Below, one piece after another: positions 1-8,979 of a stretch of DNA of 21,524 bases (positions within the stretch are counted from its first letter, which is position 1; each line of letters begins with the position of its first letter). The DNA lies in contig WTXG01000458.1 in the NCBI GenBank assembly GCA_022496185.1, positions 1-21,524 on the forward strand. Direction: 5' to 3'. The translations under genes were made by a program, and so were the position numbers. This stretch comes from Multifurca ochricompacta. Its lineage: Eukaryota > Basidiomycota > Agaricomycetes > Russulales > Russulaceae. The notes under the pieces are model-generated. The model made no database searches. It worked only from the letters and a program-made list of their open reading frames with translations, and had not been told where the DNA came from.

Positions 1-1349
1 TGCCACTCGTACCCTTTCTTGGGCATTCTCTGACATATGGCCCAGTGCTTTACAGCGAAAGCACCTTCCCTCCTTCATCAATGTCTGCCTTTCGTCTTCT
101 GTCAGTGCGACCCGTGCTCTGGTTCTGTCAGCCGAGGTATCCATTGCATTCGGATCCCTCTGTGGAGCATGGGCGGGCTTGACCCCAAAGCAGCCTTCCA
201 CTGGTCTCGGGTCTTTCCTTTCTTGGTATCGACGCCAAAGCGTGTTTGGAAGTCGAGATAATCTTGCTGCTGTCGTCGAGCAGCATCAACCCATGCATCC
301 CAGTCCTGAGGGTGATGGAACTGGATGATGTTCTTGACCAGTGGGTTAGGCAACCCCTGCGAGAAGAGGTCCAGTGTTGCCTCTTCGTCCGTGTCATACC
401 CGGCTCTGTTAGCCAGGCTTCTAAATTTAGCCACGTAGGCATCCAATTCCCCCTTTTCCATTTTGAGGGACTTCAATTCTCGGGCAGCTTTCTGCTTGGC
501 CTGTCCGTCCGTAAATGCATCTTTGAATCTCTGGGCGATAGTTTCCCAGAGAACTTCACTAGTGGTGCGACGACCACTTTCAACTTGTTCGTTCAGCCAC
601 TCCAGCTGTTCCATTGTCCAGTCATCTACTGCGTCCCCTTGTATCAAAGATAGGAAGAGGTTGGCGCGTTGGAAGGGGTTAATAATCTGGGGAACATCAT
701 GGTTGAAGTTTTTAAATGTCGTAAACTCCAACATAAACTTCTTGCTCTGGGAGCGGTCCCCTGTGAACGTCTGAGGTAGTACTCCTGACAGTCGTCCAGA
801 GGGTGGGGGTATGTTTGGCGGCATCATGACTGGTGGAGGTGGCGGCGGTGGAGGGGCTGGGTCGGGGAGCTGGGCGGCGATAGTGGACATCTTTTGTTTT
901 GTGGTGACGGTGCTGGTGGACTGTATGGATATCTGAGGAGTTGTCAAAGCAGGGGCTCTGAACGTGACAACTGCCGGTGCAACTGGGGTTGTAGTCGACG
1001 CTAATACTAGTGCTTCTTCGCTAGGTTCTTCTACGTACTCTTCTGGTTCAGAGTCCATGACAATGGCCGGGGGATTCTCTCTCCACGGTCCTAATCCAAA
1101 TTCAGGTGGGGCGGGTCCTGTAGTGACCCAAGAGTGTCGGCTGTCCGAGTATCGGATACGATACCAAACCCTCTTCTCGTTGTCATATTCTACCGGTTGG
1201 TATCTTCCGTCATGATAGACGTAGTATCCAAACTTGGACTCAAAATCTTTCCAGGTGGCAGAACCAAGTGTCTGCTGCGAAAGGTTATTCTCGTCTCTTC
1301 GTTCGATGAGCTCTTCTTTGAATAAGGTCTGACTGCGGCTGGAAGCCAC
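1..1349 (-). pseudogene. Ty3/gypsy Gag, partial and frameshifted
   Basis: This is the capsid/nucleocapsid protein of an LTR retrotransposon, running leftward off the window. A 415-codon open frame covers 102-1349. After a proline-rich stretch (about residues 165-178) comes a Retrotrans_gag-like region (about 200-330), including motifs such as LDAYVAKFRSLANRAG and DLFSQGLPNPL. The frame then stops at 102-104, but the next frame continues with a typical Gag C-terminus, including ALTEDERQTLMKEG and a zinc knuckle CFRCKALGH at about 25-65. One single-base frameshift near 178-195 explains both halves. The last knuckle cysteine is alanine, so the knuckle is also damaged. The open frame begins at a GTG just after the primer site; the first in-frame ATG is at 1058-1056, so the true start is unclear. 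Protease and polymerase would lie left of the window. The element type is well supported; whether this copy is active cannot be seen, but the frameshift argues against it. Confidence 0.9.
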
Positions 1350-1355
1350 GATGAG

Positions 1356-1366
1356 AGACTTGACTT
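1356..1366 (-). promoter_or_regulatory. Self-primer binding site of the gypsy element
   Basis: Two bases after the LTR edge, the minus strand reads AAGTCAAGTCT (1366-1356). It shows no obvious match to a tRNA 3' end, but is the perfect 11-nt complement of AGACTTGACTT at 1602-1592, the predicted RNA 5' end. The match stops exactly at 11 nt on both sides. In the Tf1/sushi group of Ty3/gypsy elements the first 11 nt of the mRNA fold back on such a site to prime reverse transcription. The complementarity is seen; the mechanism is inferred. Confidence 0.75.
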
Positions 1367-1368
1367 GA

Positions 1369-1962
1369 TGTTACGCCCGGTGCAGGACGTTCCACACGAC
1401 TTGTGTGACAGCGCGGTTTGTAGGTTCGGGTAAGAGACCAATAAGGCCTCTTGGAGATAAGACGGGATGAGTCAAAGTCGAAGGGGCGCCTCCCTAAGAT
1501 GATGTTGAACGGAAAAGTACCAGAAGTACTCGAGACAACTGAGTCAGAGATCAAAGGGGATGTCCAGAAGACAGGCACCGATGTATTCAATAAGTCAAGT
1601 CTGAGGTCTACAGTGTAGCTACAGTGGGCTTATATACATAATTCGATGGGCGTCTACGAGATAAGGATATGGAGTCAAGTGGGTCCAAATATACGGAAGC
1701 GGACGGCGTAAAGTCTAGCTTCTGATAGGGTATTAAGTAAGTGTCCGGTTGTAAAGATAAGGAGATAGCAAGATAAGAGTAAAAAGGTCAAACATAGGTA
1801 TACAGTGCATCAACAAGTCCAAAGCGGGTCACGGGGATGGAAGTAAGGCATGTGACAGATCCCAGGACAGAGACGTGATCGAGAAGTGCAAAGTGGGTGG
1901 CAAGGAGGGGTTGTCGTTGGGGAGTAAAAAGAAAACAGGGACAGACGGTAGAGGTTGTAACA
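1369..1962 (-). repeat. 5' long terminal repeat (LTR1) of the gypsy element
   Basis: This 594-bp segment is bounded by a perfect 6-bp terminal inverted repeat, TGTTAC at 1369-1374 and GTAACA at 1957-1962. It lies directly upstream of gag on the minus strand, where a 5' LTR belongs. It contains a TATA-like box and a predicted transcript start. It carries about 27 CpG dinucleotides by eye, so it has not suffered the CpG loss of its neighbours, which suggests a younger insertion. The matching 3' LTR would be outside the window. Its right flank is the Tc1 remnant at 1966-2268. Confidence 0.85.
1602..1636 (-). promoter_or_regulatory. LTR1 TATA box and predicted transcript start
   Basis: On the minus strand TATATAAG occupies 1636-1629. 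About 34 bases downstream, at 1602, begins AGACTTGACTT (1602-1592), which is exactly complementary to the primer-binding site at 1366-1356. The spacing suits a TATA-driven start, so 1602 is the predicted 5' end of the retroelement RNA and the start of R. The start position is inferred. Confidence 0.6.
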
Positions 1963-1965
1963 GTT

Positions 1966-2268
1966 AGGATCCTTCTTCAGATCCACCCAGAGGTGTCCAA
2001 TGGGGCTAATATTTCAAGGGATTGGGCTATCCATACCAGGCTTCAATATTCCTGTCTTAAACCTGCTGGCTTGCCTTCTTGGAATTGTGTTTTGGGTCAT
2101 TGTCCTGCTGAAACATGCTTTCACCCTCCACCATTTCCAACTTTTCAAACCTTTCCACCACTCTGCCATCCAAAATATCACAGTACTGGCATGGATTCAT
2201 GATCCCCTAAACCCCTGTAAGCATTCCTAGTCCATTCCACCCCATACAAGACCAATACCATAAGTTCT
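1966..2268 (-). pseudogene. Tc1/mariner-like transposase, C-terminal remnant
   Basis: On the minus strand this stretch reads as the last third of a Tc1-family DDE transposase. Visible pieces are SCMGWNGLGMLTGV, then GIMNPCQYCDILDG, then FQQDNDPKHNSKKAS, which contains the second catalytic aspartate block. In a shifted frame follow MDSP and SPIGHLWVDLKKDPN, the counterpart of the usual SPDLNPIEHLW block. There are in-frame stops after GMLTGV and after KKASQQV and a frameshift near 2035, so it cannot encode an enzyme. No CpG is present in it by eye. The terminal inverted repeats were not found; LTR1 starts four bases to its left and the L1 repeat about 25 bases to its right. Confidence 0.8.
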
Positions 2269-2293
2269 TCCTCCTCCATGCTTGACTGTCAGG

Positions 2294-2600
2294 TAGTGAA
2301 TAGCAGGGGTAACCCCTGGGTATCTTCATTGGTACCTGTACCCATACCTGTACCTGTCGCTACAGGTACAGGTAACCCATGGGTTACCTGCGGGTCACCT
2401 GCGGGTTACCTGTGTAAATGCATGCAAGTTTTTTGCTTGCATCACGCATTTTGGATAACCAGCCCAGGCCATCCCAGTCAAGGAGATACACAACACGTTC
2501 ATTTGTGGCTACTCAGGATCCTTCAAAGATTCCTGTTTTATATTCATAAGATTAAGACAATTCATTATTCTATTGTTGTTTTATTATTCTGGTTTCAATT
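2294..2600 (+). repeat. Repeat module L, copy 1 (L1)
   Basis: The module begins with TAGTGAATAGCAGGGGTAAC and shares most of its length with the module starting at 2721, including TCATTTGTGGCTACTCAGGATC in shorter matching blocks. Its first 130 bp are packed with short GGTAACC, GGGTA and GTACC motifs and hold a 13-bp hairpin (2345-2357 with 2362-2374, 4-base loop). Such end-clustered motifs resemble subterminal binding sites of DNA transposons, but no transposase is visible. Non-coding; class unknown. Confidence 0.65.
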
Positions 2601-2720
2601 TTATACAAGCGCAACTAAAATCCACCCCAATATACAAAGATGATTAGATAGATGTTATAGAACATTGATGAAAAGCCTGTCAGATAACTGCATAGAATGC
2701 AAAAATAATTGACAAATGCA

Positions 2721-2975
2721 TAGTGATTGGCAGGGGTAACCCCTGGATATTTGTTTTGATACCCAGGTTACCCATAAAATGAAACATGTGCAAGTTCTTT
2801 ACTTGCATCACACATTTCAGACACCCAGCCCGGTCCATCCCAGTCAAGGAGATATGCACTTGGATACAACACATTCATTTGTGGCTACTCAGGATCCCTC
2901 AATAATTGCTGATTTATGTTCAGAAGATTAAGTTTATTCTTTATTTACATTATTATTTTATTTCATTTTGTGGAA
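2721..2975 (+). repeat. Repeat module L, copy 2 (L2)
   Basis: This is a second, diverged copy of the module at 2294, beginning TAGTGATTGGCAGGGGTAAC. It lacks most of the GTACC-rich block of L1. Its first ten or so bases match, inverted, the end of the R2 module at 4666 (TAGTGATTGT on the minus strand), suggesting that L and R modules are the two ends of one mobile-element family. The 2601-2720 gap and the 2976-3193 stretch are AT-rich and show no gene. Confidence 0.65.
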
Positions 2976-3193
2976 CAGGCATGGCGCAGGCTTGTACTTT
3001 AGATGTACTATATCAGCTACTAGATTAAATGAACACATTATCTTGTTATCTTGTTTAATGATGTAATTTGATCATATGTCAGATCTTAGATGTATATTCT
3101 ATGTATCTAATTAATTTGTGAATGTGTTTCTGTTGTGTTATCTATGTGTGATCACAATCTTGTTGGACCAATGGAAAATCAAAGCTGTGATTG

Positions 3194-3741
3194 TTAAGTC
3201 AACCTTCCTTAATAGGAAGGAGATCAGACCAATATGCTGGTCCATGCAATGCAATGTAGTCACTGCTCTATGCAGCCTGTAGATACATGTGGGCCTTGTT
3301 TCAGTAAAATAAATTGATAATTAGATTATAGAATAGTCTAAAGTAGTCTAGAGTGTATTTTAGATAGTGCCAGACCAGCAGAATTGATCGTGCATTAATA
3401 AAACAGTTGCATCATGATTTTCAAGAGAGTGGATCACTGATAACACTTTTATTTTACATTGCACTGTTGATCTGCTTTGATATTTCATAGGATAACACTA
3501 GAATATATTTACAGAAACCCTGTAGCATACATCAAATTTAATCTTGTCATTTGTTTGCTACAGATGTATTTTATCATTACATTTCTGCTGATCTTGTCAA
3601 TGACTGATGACCACTTATACCCACCAAACCCACTGCATGGGTATGGGTTTCTGGCAGGTTGGGAGTTGTATACCCATACCTGTACCCATCAAAACCCATG
3701 GCACTTACCCACATGGGTATGAAAACCCTTGCTGATCCCTA
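3194..3741 (+). repeat. Repeat module R, copy 1 (R1)
   Basis: This 548-bp stretch is repeated at 4120-4666 in the same orientation. Both start TTAAGTCAACCTTCCTTAAT, with a small CCTTCCT/AGGAAGG hairpin, and end in clustered TACCC/GGGTA motifs followed by a terminus resembling the inverse of the L modules. It is AT-rich, nearly free of CpG (one seen) and has no convincing coding frame. Confidence 0.75.
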
Positions 3742-3870
3742 GGGTGGAGTCAATCCAATCATGATAAGATAACCTAAAGTGCATCCATTAACTGATTTAG
3801 AGACAATTCCACATTGCACATGCAACACATTCCTTAACACATCTTGTCACAAGTAAATAGAAGTATTTAC

Positions 3871-3990
3871 TGTTATGATTGTCACACTTTTATGTAGTAT
3901 AAAAGGTTGCCACTTTGTATGCATTCACTTCAGTTTTGACCACAAGAACTGGAGTATAACTATATCTTATCTTTACCATAGTAGCTAACA
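3871..3990 (+). repeat. Possible short solo LTR
   Basis: The segment is bounded by TGTTA (3871-3875) and TAACA (3986-3990) and holds a TATAAAAGG box at 3898-3906, a plan seen in short Copia-type LTRs. Flanks TTTAC and CTTAG are not a clear target duplication, and no second copy is present. It lies in the 3742-4119 spacer, which shows no gene. This is a weak structural guess. Confidence 0.25.
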
Positions 3991-4119
3991 CTTAGTAATA
4001 GCTGATCTGCTATCTAAATAGATAGCTAAACCCTTTTTACAACTGTGTTCTGACATCCTGGTCCCTGAATGGACATTTCTGCATGTTTTGGATAACCAGC
4101 CTGGACCAATTATGGAAAT

Positions 4120-4666
4120 TTAAGTCAACCTTCCTTAATAGGAAGGAGGTCAGACCAATATGCTGGTCCACATGATGCAATGTAGTCACTGCCCTATGCA
4201 GCTTGTAGATACACATGGGTCTTGTTTCAGCAAACTAATTTGATAATTAGATTACAATATAGTCAAAAGTAGTCTAGAGTGTATTTTAGATAGTGCCAGA
4301 CCAGCAGAATTGGTCACATGTTAATAAAACAGATGTATCATGGTTTTCAAGAAAGTGGATCACTGATAAGGATTTTATTTTACATCACACCATTAATCTG
4401 CTTTGATATTTTGTAGGATAATACTAGAACATATTTAACGCAACCCTGTAGCATACATCAGACAAGATCTTGTATTTTTGTGGCTGCAGATGTGTTTTAT
4501 CTCAGAAATTCTACTGATCTTGTCAATGCATAATTGGCACCTATACCTGCCAAACCTGCCATGTGGGTACAGGTTTCCATGAGTTTGGAGCTGTATACCC
4601 ATACCCATACCCAGCAAAACCTGTGGCACTTACCCACACAGGTATGAAACCCTTTGACAATCACTA
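4120..4666 (+). repeat. Repeat module R, copy 2 (R2)
   Basis: This is a 547-bp direct repeat of 3194-3741 with numerous substitutions but almost identical length. Its right end (TCACTA at 4661-4666) directly abuts the truncated gypsy copy at 4668. One CpG remains, at 4439-4440. The order L1-L2-R1-R2 is what one element inserted inside a relative would give. Confidence 0.75.
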
Positions 4667-4667
4667 A

Positions 4668-5513
4668 CTCAGATTCAAAATCTTTCCAGACAGCAGAGCC
4701 AAGTGTCTGTTGTGAAAGATTATCTTCTTCTCTGTGGTTGATGGGCTCTTCTGTGAACAGGGTCTGACTGCAGCTGGTAGAAGCTACAATGGGAAGAGAC
4801 TTGACTTGATGTTACATCCAGTGTGGGATGTTCCACACAACTTGTGTGACAGCTTCATTCAAGGGTTTCAGGTAAGAAGCCAATAAGACCTCTTGGAGTT
4901 TAGATGGGATGAGTCAAAGTCAGAGGGGCTGCTCTTCAAGACAATGTTAAGCAGAAAGTGCCAAAAGCACTGAGACAACTAAGTCAAGGTCCAAAGGGGA
5001 CTGTCCAGAAGACAAACACTGATGTATTCAATAAGTTGAGTCTGAGGTCTACAAGGTAGATACTGTGGAGTTATATACATAAAGGAAGTGGTGATTATCT
5101 AATAAAGAAGCACAGAGTCAAGTGGGCCTGAATATCCAGAAACAGAGGGTGTAGAGCCTGGCTTCTGATAGGGGATTAAGTAAGTGTCCAGTTTGTAAGA
5201 TAAGGAGATAAGCTGATAAGGAGGTATACATAGATAAACAAGAAGCAAACATAGGCAAAGCTTGGTCACAGGGATGAGGCACATGGGGGAACATAGGAGG
5301 GGGATGTGATCAGGAAGGACAAAGAGGATGGAATGGAGGGGTCTGCATCATGCAGGTCAAAGAAAAAAGGCAGACTGGGTACTGGTTGTAACACACAAGG
5401 GGGAATGTAAGAGGGGGATGTAATTAGAAAGGATAGTCCAGGTGGCACAGAAGGGTCTGTGTCATGTAAATCAAAGAAAAAAGGGTGGCTGGGTAGATGC
5501 AAGGGTTATAACA
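4668..5513 (-). mobile_element. Older truncated gypsy copy: LTR2 plus start of gag
   Basis: This is collinear with 1229-1962: about 140 bp of 5' gag and leader (4668-4809), then an LTR from TGTTAC at 4810 to GTAACA at 5388-5393, with a further extension to 5513. It is related to the element at 1-1962 but not its LTR mate, since both copies show the gag side on the left. CpG count is zero, against about 27 in LTR1, and many differences are C-to-T or G-to-A at LTR1 CpGs. The self-primer site is kept (AGACTTGACTT, 4796-4806), while its partner in the LTR now has two mismatches. Truncated at 4667 against module R2. Confidence 0.85.
5280..5513 (+). repeat. Tandem duplication at the outer end of LTR2
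   Basis: Roughly 115 bp at the right end of LTR2 (5280-5393) are repeated directly at 5394-5513 (offset 114-120 bp). Shared blocks include GAGGGGGATGT, TCAAAGAAAAAAGG and a terminal GGTT(G/A)TAACA. LTR1 has one copy only. On the minus strand this is the start of U3, so it duplicated promoter-proximal sequence. The 5514-5706 gap before the NLR gene's stop holds nothing recognisable. Confidence 0.7.
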
Positions 5514-5706
5514 AATAGCTACTGTGGAAAAGAAGACTACAAATGAGCTTTGTCTTAGTTCAACACTAACCACCACAGTCAGTACTGGGCTATTCAACAT
5601 GTGCTACTTACATGTTATACAGTATGCACATAACCTAACATCAAGAAAATGAGTATACAGTTGGTCATAACAGCTCTTGTAGGCCATGTCCACCTGACAG
5701 AAGTTT

Positions 5707-8700
5707 TCACTTCTGAGAAACTTGTCCCATCTTAGATATCACATCATTTAAGTACCCCTGGATAACTTCTTCCTGTCCAACATTTTGTAGCTCTTTGAAT
5801 ATGTTCTTGGCCCTTTCCAGTATGCTCTTGGCTTCTTCAAATTGCAACCTCTTCATAAATACCCTTCCTAGTCCCTTTAAAGCATATCCTTGACTCAAAG
5901 GGTCCTGAGAAGCCACATAGTAATTCAAGGCACTTTGAAATGAGACCTTGGCCAAATCTAGTTTGCCTGTTGCCAGATAAACCTCCCCAAGTCCCTGATA
6001 GTCATTTCCCTGACCAAGGGCATCATTAGCAGCTCTGTGGAATTCTAAGGCTTTGTGATATGTGGCTTCTGCCTCACTGAACTTCTCTAGATCTTGGTAT
6101 ATGTCTCCAAGGCCTCCATAATCATTCCCCTGTGACAATATGCCATTAACAGTCTTGTGCAGCTCCAAAGCCTTTTGAAAACAGTCTTCTGCCTCATGCA
6201 ATTTATTTTGGTTCCTATATATGGCCCCAAGTGAGTAATAGGCATTTCCTTGACCCATTATACTACCAGCAGCCTGGTGAAGTTCCAGAGCCTTCTTCAA
6301 TGATGCCTCTGCTTCATTTTTTTTGTCAAGCATTCTGTAGATCTCTCCAAGTTTATGATGACATTTTCCTTCTCCAATAACCTTTTTGTGGCTTTTGTAA
6401 ATGTTCAAAGCTTTCTGATATAGGGCTTCTGCCTCATCAAATGCACTCTCCCCTCTGTATATGTCACCAAGATCATGCAAGATATCAGCATGTAGAGGAG
6501 TACTCTTATATGAGCTGGACAAGCACAGCCTCTCTGCCTCCTGCAATTTATGTTTAGCACCTTCCATGTTCCCTGAGAAATAATCTAATTTTCCCCATCT
6601 TAGAAGACATTGGACCAATAATGACCTGCTCCCATGTTTTTGCTGAACAAACTGAACAGTTTGACTGATTAGCTTATCAGAAAGGTCCCCAATACTTTGA
6701 TGGAACTCTGAAAATGCAATAATAGCATTAACAAGCCCTGGAAGGTCTTCATAATTTGACTCTAAAAGACTAAATAGCGTGGCCTTTGTGTTGTTCACTT
6801 CCAAGACCATTTCGGCATAGTTCTGTGCCCTTTGGGGACGGGAAGATGCCAGTGTGATATAGAATTCTTTGAGTGAAGCTTCATGCTTAGGTGACATAAA
6901 CCCTTGCTTATTGCAAAAGTGACGAACTATGGGATGAGTTTGATATCTCTCTCCTGTTATGGCTATCAAGCTGCATTGCTGAAGCACATGAAGCCCGGAG
7001 TGCATCTCTATATCTCCAAGAATCTCTTCAAACTTATCCACTTGTTTGGTATGCATTCCATCTGGAAGCATGCTAAGAACACCAAGCAGATTTATGGCAG
7101 ATGGATTAGCCCTCATCCTCCCACTATTAATGGATAGCTGGATAGAATATTCAATATTCAATAACTTGTGAGCCTGTCCCCTTTGAAGAATTCCTGTCTG
7201 CTTTTTACACCATTCTTTCCACAGTAATGATGGTGGTGTGACCTGGGAAAGATGGGCCAACAAATCAATGGCAAGAGGTACATAGTCCACTGCCTTCAGA
7301 AGCTCCTCTGCAAATTCATCATAGTTGTCACTAATCTTCTGCCAGATTTCCTTTCCAGCATCATGGCCCAGAGTCTGTAGTGGGGGGAGAATAGGTTGTG
7401 TCCACTGTGTCCTGGCTGGCCTCTCTGTCCCTCTCATTGTGAGCATCACAGTGACAGAATGCAGCTCAGTAATCCTGGACAACAATTGTTCAACAGTGTG
7501 TTTGGTATCACCATCCTGGTCCCAAGGTGATTCAAAGTTATCAAGACACAGGATGCACTCCTTTGCAATTAATGCAGCATGTATGTGAGACCAGGAGGCA
7601 TCCGAACCAGACTTGAAGACACCAAGTGATTTGGCAAGTTCAACCAGGAGAGCTCCAGATGAGAAGATTGATTCACAAGGAATGAAATATCTGGCATGAC
7701 CAAAATGTTCTTGGACACGGTCATGGGTGAGGACTGCATTGGCAAGGGTTGTTTTTCCATGTCCACCAGGTCCTAGAATTGCGATTCGGGCAGGATGGGA
7801 AACAATGCTGGTGAAAATCGTGTGAATAATCTGAGCCAGCTCAGCATCGCGCCCAAAAAATATCTGAGGTTTCGATGGCAAGGACCTGAGTAGTGTCAAC
7901 ATATAGTTGTGCCAAAGGTACTAAAGAGAGTTGCATACGTGATCTCAGGTGTCGGACCAGGAAGTACGGTCAAAGCAACCTGTTGAATGTGTCGGTCAAT
8001 CAGTTTCACTTGGCAGGGTGAGCCCCATACCTTGCGCTCTTGAATGAATTGGGTTAAGATTGTCAAAGAAAGTTTAGCCTGCAAATAACTCGTCAGAAGA
8101 ATGGCATGTATGATAAGATTTAGTACAGACCTGGAACACCTGAAGCACATTGGATAGCTTCCCATCATATTGCTTCACCCTCCTTAGCATATCCGTACGA
8201 AAAAGAACTTTCTTGATTCCTCCAACCTCGGCGCACTCTTGAAGTGCTTTATCTATACCGTCCAGATCGCTTGTTTTCGATTAGACCACGATGACGATGA
8301 GTAAACTAGGACATACGTTTGAAGGGATCGAAGAATAGCACGGAGAGTGGGAGGCAGCTCGTCTTCCTTCAGATCGTGCATTTGGCACATTTCTCCGACG
8401 TCAATAATGACACTCCCCACGCTGGCCAGCTTTTGCATCACCGCTCCCCACTCTTCCTTGTATAAATTGACCTCCTGATGATACATTGAACAATTAATCA
8501 GCATACTAGACAATTGATAGGGTGACGTGTGACCTACATCTCGCATCTTGAGCGCTTGAAGTATGATGCCAGCAATTGGGGAAATGTAGGGGATCTTTCC
8601 CGCCAATGAACTAACTTCCTTCAGAGCAGCAAGAGATGTTTCGAGCACTCCAATCGCAACGTCAACCGATCCACCGATTGGTTCCGATGAGGATGGATCT

Positions 8701-8979
8701 TTGTTACCAGTGGCTGGAAAAGGTCGGCGTGAGGAAGTAGGAAATACGATACTTCAGGGTTGATGGCACTCACAAATTGCTAGATGATCGCTGCGAGATG
8801 ACGGACTGAAGATACCACGAATTGCTTTCCTGAATGAAAATTGTTTGGATTGCATGATTTCGACTTTTCTTTTTGCGGTTGTACACGAATAAGATTGTGT
8901 GAGTCTGAGAGAGCGAAGCGGCCTCGAGGGTCTTGCGCCACTTGCCAGAAGTCGCCTTACTCTTCCCCACCGCCAACAT
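5707..8979 (-). CDS. NLR-like protein: helical N-terminus, NB-ARC, TPR array
   Basis: Eight exons fit canonical splice sites and one frame: 8979-8885, 8829-8774, 8713-8538, 8474-8317, 8269-8131, 8078-8031, 7979-7939 and 7885-5707; 963 aa. The long open frame alone would start wrongly inside intron 7. Residues about 60-230 are an alpha-helical region (LAALKEVSSLAGKIPYISPI, then KKVLFRTDMLRRVKQYDGKL) typical of agaricomycete NLRs and reminiscent of MLKL-like four-helix bundles, an inference. NB-ARC follows: P-loop GPGGHGKTT at 276-284, kinase-2 LCLDNFE at about 350-356, TMRG near 388, and a YVPLAIDLLAHL motif near 440. Residues about 670-955 are near-perfect 40-residue TPRs. Such proteins act as nucleotide-switched receptors, often for non-self recognition or cell death; ligand and output are unknown. 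The start codon lies at the edge of an inverted-repeat element. The frame is intact although its 3' half is CpG-free. The exact N-terminal exons are the least certain part. Confidence 0.88.
5820..6540 (-). repeat. 120-bp DNA repeats encoding TPR units
   Basis: The TPR units recur at an exact 120-bp period: CTTCTGCCTCA or close variants start at 6066, 6186, 6306 and 6426, with weaker counterparts near 5946 and 5826. Each encodes a 40-residue TPR with a core like GQGNDYxGLGxIYxxxxKxxEAE. Similarity at DNA level with no length drift suggests recent unit duplication or conversion, as in other fungal NLR repeat domains. Confidence 0.85.

Larger units (their letters stand above)
1963..7560. other. 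CpG desert spanning repeats and the 3' half of the NLR gene
   Basis: Counting by eye, CpG is absent from 4441 to 6777 (2,337 bp), and only about 15-20 occur in the whole interval. Flanks are normal: about 27 in the 594-bp LTR1 on the left and about 56 in 7741-8990 on the right. TpG and CpA are abundant. The right edge lies within one exon, so it is not a gene boundary. Long-term cytosine methylation followed by deamination is the simplest explanation. Confidence 0.85.

Noticed and set aside
2331..2415. CRISPR-like or telomere-like array from repeated GGTAACC/GGGTTACCTG words.
   Set aside because: Units are irregular and inverted, and the block belongs to the end of a dispersed repeat module in a eukaryotic genome.
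3871..3990. Firm call of a Copia solo LTR.
   Set aside because: TGTTA/TAACA ends and a TATA box are present, but there is no target duplication or second copy, so it is kept only as a weak feature.
1369..5393. LTR1 and LTR2 as the two LTRs of one element enclosing 1963-4809.
   Set aside because: Both LTRs have gag leader sequence on their left side, so both are 5' LTRs in the same orientation, and their divergence is very unequal in CpG content.
7886..7902. Start of the NLR protein at the first ATG of its long open frame (MLTLLRS).
   Set aside because: That ATG lies in intron 7. Splicing 7939 to 7885 joins a coherent upstream frame, and all seven upstream exons keep phase.
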